Shown here: piece after piece, positions 19,224-29,876 of the stretch | Layout: each line of letters starts with the position of its first letter | Position numbering within the stretch: position 1 is the stretch's first letter | NCBI GenBank assembly: GCA_014529385.2 | Contig: CM043961.1 | Location: 13,645,978 to 13,709,977, forward strand | Direction: 5' to 3' | DNA: 64,000 nucleotides | Source of the DNA: Adiantum capillus-veneris | Lineage: Eukaryota; Streptophyta; Polypodiopsida; Polypodiales; Pteridaceae | The notes under the pieces: model-generated | The model's input: the letters and a program-made list of their open reading frames with translations, nothing else | Database searches by the model: none | Told to the model about the DNA's origin: nothing | Program-made: the position numbers and the translations under genes

Positions 19224-20686
19224 CCAACTTTGGTTTACACTTCCCTGGTTGATATGACACTTGCTTGTTCCCCTTGTTTTGGTTGGTTATTCTGGAGATT
19301 CCTGCCCGATCTCAAATTCATCAATTCCCTAAAGGACTTTAACTTTTCCGTCTCGGCAATTTGTTTTCCCAAGTTTTTGTGGTCAGAATTGATCCAAACT
19401 GATTGATACTTGGTCAATTGTTTAATCTTGTCAGTTGGACAACTTCTGTTTCATCAAGTGAGAATTTTGTTGCAGTTATGCTGAAAAAGACATTATACGC
19501 GTATGATGTCTTTTTTCACAGATTTGGACTATTTTGGTTATGCTCACTCTCAGTAGCCCCCTTATGCTCTGTCCACTCACAAAATTCAGTTTGAACTCTG
19601 TTTGAGCAAGTTATGGCTAATTTAGGCTTTTCTTGGCAATTTTCCGCTTTTGACTTGTTTTGGGTCAATTGTGATCCAAATGGGATGAAACTTGAAATAT
19701 AACCTCTAGACAGCTATTACAATGGATCTGTGTTGGCAAAGTATCAAATATGTCTTTTTCATCAATTTGGGTCAAGACTTGATATTTATGCTTTCTACAG
19801 TGTTTGTAACAATCTTGTCAGGTCAGATATAAAAAATAAGCAGTGGATGTGCTAAAAGACATTATACGCGTATGATGTCTTTTGTCCCAGATTTTGACTA
19901 TTCTTGGTTTTAAGCCTTCTCCAATGTTTATAATTGAGTTTCAAGTGTTTTTGTCAGGTTTGAATGTAAAAACAAGATCTGAATCCAAAATTTCCTATTC
20001 TTTGCGTTTCTTGGACTCCGACTTGTCTTTTTGGGTTTCTTTGAGTGTTAATGCTCTTGTTTTAAGTTGAAATTAGGGTATAACCCCCCTTTTGAACAAT
20101 CTGGTAAAGTCAAAAATTCTGTTTTGGTCTCTGTTTGGTCATTTAGACATCATACGCGTATGATGTCTAAAGTTGCATATTTCCAATTTTTTGGCACAGA
20201 ATCCTTCCTAAAGCTTTCTCAAGTGCTCAGCAACTCCCAGATACACAGAAAATTTCTCTGACTTTTGTTTATTGCAAGTTTCACTACTAACTCGACGGTT
20301 TAGTGATCTAACATGCAATCAACCATATCAAGCAAATACTCCAATGATTACTAGCTCTAGATCAGGATCAAATGAAGTCCTACCTAAGCTATTCCTAATC
20401 ATAAAATGGGTTTGGTAATTGTGATTTTAAAGAGATCCACTGTCACTCACGAACTAGCAAATTCTTCTTCTATCAACAACTACTCAACACCAACAAAACA
20501 ACAAACAAATCTAAGCTAAACTAAAAATACTGTCAACACGGAAGACCTAGGAATACCCCACTTCCTAGTATCTCTCGAGATCTTCGGAGTCCACCACTCC
20601 TAGATCTTTTCTAACTAAAGTATACAAAGTAGTTTATACGACTCACCTCGTAGGATTAGTCTAAGGTCACCTACTTAGGGCTCTCG
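19224..20686 (-). repeat. Element A leader with three long palindromes
   Basis: Between primer site and gag, palindromes of the same 24-bp type as in 7094-8104 lie at 19488-19511 (one change), 19857-19880 (one change) and 20145-20168 (perfect). Steps are 369 and 288 bp. No coding signal apart from the 19235-19417 stretch. The phrase AGCCCCCTTAT near 19555 recurs near 8208, another trace of a shared repeat unit with the internal array. Confidence 0.9.
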
Positions 20687-20704
20687 TCCCCGGCAACGGC
20701 GCCA
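20687..20704 (-). other. Element A primer binding site (tRNA-Asp)
   Basis: On the minus strand TGGCGCCGTTGCCGGGGA begins two bases after the 5' LTR. The plus strand (CCCCGGCAACGGCGCCA) equals the 3' end of plant tRNA-Asp with CCA, the primer typical of Athila-type elements. Confidence 0.95.
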
Positions 20705-21330
20705 AATGTTAAGGCGGTTACGCCGCTAGCGGAAGCTAAATAGCGAGAACTCAACCAACAACAAAATTTGTCAGACGAGGACGGAGCTTGACCCGCAGGC
20801 GCATGGAAACAACTAGGTGGGTGTCAAATCACCTACTCGACCTTCTAATGACAATCACTACTAAGGAAATCAAATCTAAGTTCTAAAATACGCAAGTGAC
20901 TAAAATCCGTACTACGAATGAATGCTATACGAAACAAGATCTAGAATCATTGAATCGATCTCAAACACAAGGGGAAGTCTATACACTAGGTAAGAACAAC
21001 ACCCTAAAGACTTGAACTGCAAACTCAACCTATAACCACTCCGTGCGGTAAACGCGTATGAAGACAGGCCGAAATATACAGATGACCAAAACTTGACCCC
21101 GATGGTACTAATGTGTAGCTCTACTTGTTGTGGTTCTATAGATATGCTGCACGCTCAATTTCGACACACGAGTTGGAAGAAAACTCACACCGAAGCTCGT
21201 AGGAACTTACCACACATAGAAGCCGATAGCGCGCACTCTTGGTATCTGTGCGTAGCTCTCACCGTTGCTAACACAATGGCGGTGTCGCTTCTCCAATGGC
21301 GGCTCCATAGCTTGCGTAGCAAGTAGATAA

Positions 21331-21332
<2 letters not shown>

Positions 21333-21425
<93 letters not shown>
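21333..21425. repeat. (TC)n microsatellite in element A 5' LTR
   Basis: About 93 bp of pure CT repeat. In element sense it is a GA tract some 70 bp downstream of the TATA motif, so it would be in the transcribed leader. Confidence 0.97.
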
Positions 21426-21427
<2 letters not shown>

Positions 21428-21494
21428 ACACAGTCACGGCGCTCAAAAACTCACTTTGATTAATAAAATCCCCCTTAGGTTACAAAAACTTTGG

Positions 21495-21502
21495 CTTATA
21501 TA
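21495..21502 (-). promoter_or_regulatory. TATA box of element A 5' LTR
   Basis: TATATAAG on the minus strand, conserved in the other LTR (3384-3391). Position inside the LTR fits a retrotransposon promoter. Confidence 0.55.
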
Positions 21503-21711
21503 CCTCAGCCTTGGAGGTGAGAACATCTCTAACTAATTACATCAGCAAGTGAAATTACTTTGGGATTACAAGCTGGAAACTCAATTGAGTCCCGTTACTT
21601 AATGAATGGCTCAAATCAAAATTAATGTCGGAAAGACATTTATTACAATCAATGGTTACAAAATGATGAGTGTGAGCAAAAATGTGGGTGTGATCCTTTG
21701 CTGGCTCAACA

Positions 21712-21716
21712 CATGT
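21712..21716. repeat. Target site duplication of element A, right copy (CATGT)
   Basis: Identical to 2633-2637. Removing element A and one copy rejoins element B's leader. Confidence 0.93.
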
Positions 21717-22161
21717 TCACTCAGTTTTCAGGTTGCAGATTAGTCCTTTGACCTTTTGCAAAATTAGGGTCTGAAAGTTTCAACTGCTGATTCAATTAGC
21801 TCGATTTGAAGTGATATACATAGACCAATCACAATAGTTAGCAAAAACTATACAATCTTTGTGAAAGAATAGCTAACTTGATCAAAATTGACACAGAAAT
21901 CAGGTTGCAGTTGGTAACTTGGCTGAAGTTGCACTCATATCAAGTTAGAAATATTGACAACAAGTCAATCCGATGATAAGTACTCTATCCAGGGGTTCAC
22001 AAGTCTTTATGAACCTTAGATCTAGTCGTGTACTAGGAAATCAAGTCATATTTAGAGAAACCTCCAGTATAGTATCCACCGAAGAAAGTGTGAATCAAGG
22101 AAATCCCTTGCACAATATCCTTGAGTAAGTCTCAGACACTTTTTCCGATTCAACATCTGAA
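21717..22161 (+). other. Element B leader, continuation
   Basis: Non-coding sequence between the A insertion and B gag. No palindrome of the B type is seen in this part. Confidence 0.6.
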
Positions 22162-24370
22162 ATGTCTTCTTACTCAACTCACTCAAAAATCGGATTGACA
22201 GTGCACTATAAGCATATACTCTCTTTTTATAAGACTAATTTCCATGGAGCTCAAGTTTACCTAGATCGTAACGAAGAGTATGCTATTCGCATTGATGACC
22301 ATGGTATTGAGTTTGAAGAGGAGACCAAAGCAAACAAACAAGAAAAAATGTACATGGATAGAAACGAAACTCAATATTTACAAGTCAAAAACCCTGATGT
22401 GATAGACAAATGGGGGTTAGAAGTAAACACCATAATTCTAGGTATGGAAGCTAAAGAAGGACCACAAACTTTAGAATTCGAGGTATACAATCAAGTTGTT
22501 TTGAAGCCTTTGAAATGGCTTAGTACAAATAATCCTAGGATCGAAATCTATTGTTGGCAGGATAAAAACGTAAAAGATCTTCTATGGACTTTGCATGACA
22601 AATCAGGACAACTAACACCCATGAATATCATCTATATCTTCAAGATCAAAGATAAGGGTTCAACAGATCTACCAACCTACCTGTTTAGGGATTGTTATAA
22701 CAAAAACTTTGTTATGATGACTCTGAGGAGGTGGAACAAACCAAATACCAAGGGTACTCCATAAGGGATTGGATATTGGGTCAAGGACCAAAAACTATTC
22801 CAAGAGAAGAACACCGTGAGAGATCTTCTAAGAGTAATGTTGAGAAACCAGAAATCACCTCATAATGAAAAAAACCGGGTGAAACTAAAGCCAGTCGAGG
22901 ACTACATGAGTCAGTATTTCCAATAGATTGGTTTGAAGGACTCGGAACGGGACCAACTCCCAGGAGACCTGGAGTTGAACCAAATAGACATGTTAGACCA
23001 GCTGATTTTTAGAAAGGGGTCGGAAAATACAGTGGATCTAGGGATCCATATGACCACTTAGCAAGCTTTAAGCAAGTACTAAGAGCAGAACTCATATTCG
23101 ATTTCCATACTCAATTTGATGGGTTTGGAATGACATTAGAAGAAAAAACATTGACATGGTTCCAAAAAATTCCACCAAGGTCAATCATGGACTTGAACAC
23201 ATTAGCTCAATTATTTGTAGCTGCATGTTCCAAAACGGGGATCAAACACAATACGGTAGCTCAAATCTACGGCTTTAAACAGAAACAACGTGAGTCTGCT
23301 AGGGATTGTGCAACTCAAATGAAACAATACATTGCAAGATGCTCAGAGCTAGAGATACCTACAAAAGAAAGACTAGTATCATTGTTTCTAGAGGGACTGC
23401 TAAACAAAGAACTTCATGCTATACTATATAGCAAGAAGCATACAACCCTAGAAGAGTGTGTGTCAGATGCTATTAACTTAGGAGACAATTTTGATATTTT
23501 CAACAAAGAAGATTTTCCTAAAGATAACCAAAGTGAGAAAACATCATCCACTAAACCAGCACAAGTGGGAACGGCTGCTGCAGCACCACTTTCAGCCATA
23601 GAAGACATTCTCAAAAGGATGAATGACATGATGAATAACATGCAAAAAGAACTTGTGAGGGGACCAGGGCAAGGGATACATCAATAGGGACCAACCATGA
23701 GACCAATGAGTGCTATTATTGACCAAAGTATGATGGGAATGTTCCGTACGTACCTATGAGGCCACAAGGACAACCCATGTATAGGTATCAGCATAATATG
23801 GCCCCAGCTCAAAGACCACCGATAGGCATGGAAAGACCTCAACCCGTGTTGGGTCAACAACCTCCATATCTGGGACATAATGCAATACCTATAAAGAACA
23901 TGTATCCGGAGGGAGTTATAGATGAACAAGCACTAGAGTCTGTTACACTCTATGCTGAGCCTAGTCCAGCTATAGGAATGGTAGAAGGGGATTGGTATAA
24001 TTCACACCCACAGCCAATGGAAGAACCTGTGAATTATACTCCACCAGAGATTGCACCAATGTATTATGTAGCTAATCAAGGTGTTAGACCTCCTATGGTA
24101 AGACCCATGATTAAGCCAAGAACTGGAAACTGTCATAATTGTGGTGCAGATGATCATTGGAAAAATGAATGCCCAGAGCTTGAGAAAAACCTCAAGCCAG
24201 TTGAAGCTTATTTCATACAATGTTGCAAAAAGGGAGGACACTTCTTAGAAGATTGTCCTAAACATCCTTTAAACAAGGGTAAAATAGTAGTGAACTTACT
24301 CCAAGTGATAGCTAGTAGCTCATCTAAGAGTGAACTGATTGTTCCAATCAAGGTAATCACCAGAGCCTAG
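22162..24370 (+). pseudogene. Element B Gag, degenerate
   Basis: Open pieces are 22162-22764 (N-terminal domain, NPDVIDKWGL), 23130-23687 (Gag core: TLTWFQKIPPRS, MKQYIARCSELE) and 23756-24370 (Pro-rich part and zinc knuckles). CHNCGADDHWKNEC has the canonical CX2CX4HX4C spacing, unlike element A. The second knuckle (CKKGGHFLEDC) lacks a properly spaced first Cys. Stops at about 22762, 23687 and 24368 and a frameshift near 23700 break it. The last stop changes VITRAQAKK to a TAG, a CAG to TAG change. Order and spacing match A's gag. Confidence 0.88.
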
Positions 24371-25309
24371 GCTAAGAAAAAGAAACATAACTCCTCTAAT
24401 GATTCAAAGAATACAAAAATTTCCTCTCAAAAGACCAAAAGAAGCAGAAACAAAAGGTATGAGATGAGAAAATAGGAACAACGGGTGGAAATCGAGGAGA
24501 AAGCAAAAAAGCTATTCCAGGAAAAGGTGAAAGAAACTGGAAGCAAAATCAAGAAAACCATCGTGAAATCTAGAGGATCAATTTTGGTTGACAAAATTTT
24601 TGAGCCTATTAATGTAGCCTTCGAAGCCTACCAAGTGGGACTTAAAGCAGGCCAAAACATGGAAAACAAATGGAAAAACTATCCTTCTCTCCAGACATGG
24701 AAGCAGTTAAGCTTGAATCTTATCAAAATTTGGTAAGAATCACGCAAGAGATGATGAAAAAACAAAAACCCAAGCTTGAAAATATGGCAAAACCTGAGGA
24801 CCTTGTGGTAAGAGCCAATAAAGAAAAATCCAAAATGGTGGTAGAACCCCACCTTGAAACAAAAGAGCCAGAACTTATAGTGCGAGACAGTGAAGACTCC
24901 TTAGATGAAATTCCATTCGTAGAAGAAGATTGGCCATGACACTTATGGAAAAAAGTAAGAGAGATTAATGATGGGAGCCTAACTCTAAAGTTAGCACCAA
25001 TAGAAGAAGTTTGGTTAGATAACCTACCTCCTAATATGGACATGGATGTACAATCCTTGTATGGGGATTGTGGATCTGAAGCTTCAGGGATGTCTAAACC
25101 ATTGACCTTGAAAACACTACCCTCTTACTTGGGAGATAACGAAGATGAATCCATAGTGTGTAATAAGACCACTCAAGTAAAGAGAGCGGAATAGACCCTA
25201 GAAGTAGACAACATCCATTCAATCATGTCTACACCCATCCAATGCACTCTTAATTTGGGAGAAAATCAAGCCATATCTATGGAATGATCTACAAAAAACT
25301 CTAGAGAAA
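24371..25309 (+). pseudogene. Element B pre-protease region, degenerate
   Basis: Pieces in changing frames match element A's 15952-16806 and the start of 15116-15982: RGSILVDKIFEPIN (about 24570-24615), LWKKVREINDG (near 24945) and LKTLPSYLGDNE (near 25110). Several stops and frameshifts. Confidence 0.7.
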
Positions 25310-26353
25310 GTGGGAATACCGGGGCTAATCGTTAAAAAATTGGGAAAATTGAAACACGAAATGGGTAACAAAGACATTCTATCTGTTCCAATGAACAAAG
25401 GTGGAGAATACTATGAATGGGAAGAAGGAAACACCATCCTTCTAGTGAGATATAATGACATAGAAACCATGGCAATACTGGATAGTGGGGCAGTCACAGC
25501 CATAGCCATGAAAGCACTATGGGAATCCTGGGGACAAACAACCATTAGATAAACTCGAATGAAATTGCAATTGGCTGATGGACATATCGAAAGACCCCTA
25601 GGACTGCTTGAAAAAGTAAATTCCTCTACGATTGAATATCAACACACTTTTGCTATAGTAGACTTTGGGAAGAAACTCAATTACGAAATCATATTGGGAA
25701 GACCTTTCATGCGACAAGTACAACTCATCCAAGATTGGGGAAACAATTATTTGTACTTGAAGCAAGTGGGATCAATAACAAGGGTTAATCTAAAAGATCA
25801 CACTTATAGAGATGTCATGAAAACGTCCATACAAAAGTTCGATTCAGTCTCTTCGGCTGAAACTAAGCTTCCATTTTGGTTGAACAAAGACACTCCTATT
25901 TGGATGTGTGGAGCTTCAAAAAACGGGAGCTTAAAACAAGAAGAATGTATCTTAGAAAGGGATTGCACAGACGAATCCTATGTACGTGAACACTTTCTCG
26001 AGCATTTGTTTGAGCCATTTGAATGGACTCAAATTTTAACAAAAATGGATGTATGTGTAAATACGTTTATGCCTACTCAATTTCGCAATGAGGACGGCTA
26101 TGACATAATTCCCATACAAATGGTTTCAACCCTTCACATTGAAGAAAAAATTCCGGGATCCAAGGACTTGATGAAAGCTCAACAAGTCTTTTCAGACCTC
26201 TACTATGATGCAACAGATGAGTTAGAAGAACATTCAGCTACCTCAAATGATTCGGAGTCGGAAAAAGAACATGTGAGAGCTAAGCTACTCATCAAAGGAA
26301 GGAAGGAAAAGTTTTTTGACTTTCCAAACCAGAAACCGAGAAGAAGGAAATAG
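25310..26353 (+). pseudogene. Element B protease and start of linker
   Basis: Two open stretches in the same frame, 25310-25552 and 25559-26353, are divided by one TAA at 25550. The catalytic motif is MAILDSGAVTAIA, followed by LQLADGH and YEIILGRPFMRQV. The linker motifs WMCGASK and FEPFEWTQIL follow, then DFPNQ near 26320. It matches element A at 14536-15982. Confidence 0.88.
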
Positions 26354-26899
26354 TATAGAAGAAAAAGAGACACCAAGAATGTAAAAGCTAGACCTATGCC
26401 ATCAATCTCCAGTAGAACACAGTTCTTGATGCAGCTAGATGCACATGATTGTGTCAAGGACAAAATCATTGGTGGATATCCTTTAAACAAAGAACATGAA
26501 ATGACAAAGACATTGAGAAAAACAAGAAAGGAAACTCAAGCAAAGCCAAAAAAAAAGGACAAGAATTCAATCATGATACGAGTTGAGCGGAAAAAAGAGT
26601 ATCAATAGTTGAAAAAATATCTAAAGGAGATAAATAGGACCGAAATGGAAACCACAGAAGAGGATGGTACAGATGCAATGAGTGTTCCATCTCATTACAA
26701 GAAATATACTCTCCTAGACAGAAAAATCATAGTCGAACAACCTGTCAGGGAACTACAAAAATAGGGTGAGTCCTATGAAGGACTGAAAATGCAAAAAAGA
26801 TAGATCTAGCCGAACCAGAAGAAGAGCCTAGACCTACCTACATTGCAAATGTCCTAACAGAAGAATAAGAAGAAGAGATTTTGTTAAGCTTATTGAAAG
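26354..26899 (+). pseudogene. Element B protease-RT linker, degenerate
   Basis: DCVKDKI (26448-26468) and a Lys-rich stretch up to 26608 match element A at 14213-14536. Beyond 26610 many stops interrupt the frame. Confidence 0.6.
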
Positions 26900-27490
26900 A
26901 ATACCGAGATATCATTGCTTGGTCTTATAAGGATCTCAAGGGTGTTGATCCAGAAATCTGTCAACATACCATACCCATGAGAGATGATGCGAAACCAAGT
27001 AGACAAAGGCCATACACATATAATGAGACATTTTCCAGAAGAAGATATTGAAAGGCTAAAGGAAGCCGAATTCATTTATGAAATTGAACACACAAATTGG
27101 GTGTCTCCAATTCTGGTAGTACCCAAGAAGAATGGAAAACTACGAGTTTGTGTCAACCTCAAGAAAGTGAATGCAACTACCATTGGAGACAACTATCCTC
27201 TTCCTATCACTGAGCATTTTTTAGAATGAGTTGTAGGTAAATAAGCTTACAGCTTTTAGATGGCCTTCTGAGATACAATTAACTTTTGGTTGACCCCAAG
27301 GACCAGCATAAAACTGCCTTTGCGATGGAATGGGGTATTTTTGCCTATGGGGGTTATGCCTTTTGGGTTAACTAATGCTCGTGCCACCTTTCAAATATTG
27401 ATGAGCCATGCTTTTAAAGAATATCTTAGGAATTTCTTGGAAGTCTATATGGATGATCTATGCATACATTCATCAATCAGGGCTGATCAT
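26900..27490 (+). pseudogene. Element B reverse transcriptase, N-terminal and palm part
   Basis: Motifs in order: SVNIPYP-type start (26950-26970), [45 protein letters not shown] and the catalytic YMDDLCIHS near 27447-27473. There is a frameshift near 27040 and stops near 27229-27260. The frame is cut at 27490 by element C and resumes at 29257. Confidence 0.9.
27486..27490. repeat. Target site duplication of element C, left copy (ATCAT)
   Basis: ATCAT precedes the LTR start TGTTGGG and recurs at 29252-29256 after the other LTR. Confidence 0.9.
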
Positions 27491-27660
27491 TGTTGGGTAT
27501 GCAAGCCCGGGTTCAATAGTGTCTAAGCCTGTGAGAACAAGTCTCAAGACATGCAGCTATAGACCACCAGTTTAGTGGAGTTTAGTGGAGATTGCATGAT
27601 CAAGTTTGTGGTTTCATATATTGTAATATGCTTTAATACAATATAGCGTGTCCTTTTTTT

Positions 27661-27747
<87 letters not shown>

Positions 27748-27816
27748 GTTTTTGCTGCACCTTCTCTCACCATGGACCGCTCAAGGTGGCACCCTCCATA
27801 GCCGCTCCACCCATCA
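27491..27816 (+). repeat. Element C 5' LTR (326 bp)
   Basis: TGTTGGGTATGC to CACCCATCA, matched by 28894-29251. Holds a TC microsatellite (about 27664-27742) and an AATATAGC stretch some 25 bp before it that could be the TATA region. Confidence 0.93.
27664..27742. repeat. (TC)n microsatellite in element C 5' LTR
   Basis: About 78 bp of CT repeat; the 3' LTR copy (29071-29181) is longer, about 111 bp. Confidence 0.96.
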
Positions 27817-27818
27817 TA

Positions 27819-27830
27819 TGGTATCAGAGC
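27819..27830 (+). other. Element C primer binding site (tRNA initiator-Met)
   Basis: TGGTATCAGAGC is the standard plant initiator-Met primer site, two bases after the LTR. Confidence 0.92.
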
Positions 27831-28883
27831 ACCCAGGAGAGTCCTAGGCGGGGGCTAGAAGACCTTGGCGGCGCTGGCAGGTGAATTCGCATCAGCATCT
27901 TGAAACGCTGCCCCTGACAAGGTGAAGGTCGTTGCAAGCAAGGTAGAAGCTTCTCAAAACACCGTGCTTCTTGGAGATAATTCTGCAAGGCAAAATCAAG
28001 CAGGTTGGCATCCATAGAGAGCAATTTTTCGAGCATATTGAAAGGCAAGCTAGGTGGACGTGGTCGTTGGCTGTCTTTGGCAAGCCCCATGCAGTGAATC
28101 AAGTGCTGAATTGTGTGCATATCAAAACGCTTTGTAGCATCTTGGCAACGACGTGCTTCTCAATAAGCATCTCAAAACGCTCCCCTAAGCATCTCAAAAC
28201 GCCTAACCGAGGCAATTATTTTGCAAAGCTTAGTCTAAGGTGCATGCAATCCATTCAAGAGCAGTTTGAAATACTGTCTGAAGTAGCTTGTCAATGAGAG
28301 CGAACGAGTATTCTGCCTTCAAGGATTTGGACGAGCAAATTTTAAACATGATAATAAAGGTTCTTATGAATATTTGGACGAGCATAGCAGATAAAGAGTT
28401 ATTTGGTATTGGCCAACTCGATAGGAAAGAGAATAGATATGGAGATTGATCAAATGGTACATGTTGATCTGGGGAAAGATGAAGAACATCCAAAATCCAA
28501 GAGTTTGCTTCAAGAACCACGCGGTACATCCATAAAGAGTTAAAAAAATAGTTTCTCCTTGTTTAGTGTCATAGATTTTTCAGCTTTAGTCTATCGTCAA
28601 AACAATCATACTCTTTTTAGTCAAAGCCTTGTTGCCAGTTATTGGCATGCTTGTCAGTTGTCATCACGTCAAAATTTGTACGGGTTATAGACACTACCAC
28701 ATAACAAGTGGTAAGACCACCCTTTTGTTGTTTGGTCGGGTTCTGGTATGTCTCACACTGATGGTTGTTTGAGGGAAGTACACACACACACACACCTATG
28801 CTATAGTGAAGGGGGGCCTTCTACTCATGGTTTCAGGTGAATGAACTCTACCATGGTCTGTCCGTTGTTAGTGGTTTGGGCTT

Positions 28884-28893
28884 GAAGGGGGGT
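28884..28893 (+). other. Element C polypurine tract
   Basis: GAAGGGGGGT directly before the 3' LTR start. Confidence 0.75.
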
Positions 28894-29251
<358 letters not shown>

Positions 29252-29738
29252 ATCATTTTGAACACCTCAAAAAGTTATCCGAAAAATGTAGACTTTATAG
29301 GATTTGCTTAAATCCTGAAAAGTGCACATACATGGGTAGACAAAGAAAAATTCTTGGACACATAGTGTCTAAAAATGGCATAGCTACTGATATGCATAAA
29401 ATTCATGTTATTGCTGATTTTCCTAGACCAACAATAGTGAAACGGGTTCAAGCCTTCATGGGACATTGTGGATATTACAGACGGTTCATTTACATGTACA
29501 TTATAATTGAAAAACCCATGTATAGCTTGATTACACACTTTGAATGGACTGATGAGTGTGAAGACTCCTTCATGAAGCTTAAGCAAGCTCTCACCTCAAA
29601 TCCAATATTGAAAGCACTAGATTGGAATAAGATATTCCACATACATGTAGATGCTTCCAATTTTTCCATTAGATGTATACTAGCTCAACCAGGAGACGGG
29701 AAAATTGAAATTCCTATTTCTTATGCTAGTCAACAGTT
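29252..29738 (+). pseudogene. Element B RT thumb and RNase H N-terminal part
   Basis: Resumes the frame cut by element C: HFEHLKKLSEKCR, CLNPEKC, ILGHIVSKNG, MGHCGYYRRF, then HIHVDAS, the first RNase H catalytic Asp, and ILAQPGDG. It ends in YASQQ at the LINE insertion and resumes at 36640. Each motif has its counterpart in element A at 12900-13450. The first five bases are the element C TSD. Confidence 0.9.
29720..29738. repeat. Target site duplication of LINE D, left copy (19 bp)
   Basis: CTTATGCTAGTCAACAGTT, identical to 36640-36658. The length is typical of LINE target-primed insertion. Confidence 0.95.
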
Positions 29739-29876
29739 TTTTTTTTCCAAGAAAAAGATCCCTCTATTAGTTAATGAAAACTGCCCATAGGGCTACATCC
29801 ACCTCTGCAAGAGAGGGCTACAACAAACATGATGGGGAGACTCTCCCAATGAAAAGACAGCATATATACAATGGGG
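29739..29876 (-). other. LINE D 3' UTR and poly-A
   Basis: About 138 bp after the ORF2 stop, ending in eight A residues (minus strand) against the TSD. Confidence 0.7.

Larger units (their letters stand above)
2638..21711 (-). mobile_element. Element A: 19-kb Athila/Tat-like Ty3/gypsy retrotransposon with extra ORFs
   Basis: Complete element on the minus strand: LTRs 20707-21711 (5') and 2638-3600 (3'), 5-bp TSD CATGT, tRNA-Asp primer site, C/G-rich polypurine tract. Coding order: gag, pre-protease region, protease, RT, RNase H, duplicated linker/HHCC, integrase, second retropepsin-like ORF, long coiled-coil ORF. Two palindrome arrays lie in the leader (19488-20168) and between the second protease and the long ORF (7094-8104). 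LTRs differ at about 20 positions by eye, apart from microsatellite length, so insertion is fairly recent. RT/RNase H contains frameshifts, so this copy is probably not autonomous. Athila and Tat/Ogre elements are known to be large and to carry extra ORFs; a second protease and duplicated HHCC are not features I know from them. Confidence 0.95.
20707..21711 (-). repeat. Element A 5' LTR (1005 bp)
   Basis: Matches 2638-3600 with about 20 substitutions by eye. Bounded TG...CA, next to the primer site on the left and TSD CATGT on the right. It drives transcription leftward from a TATA motif at 21495-21502. Confidence 0.96.
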
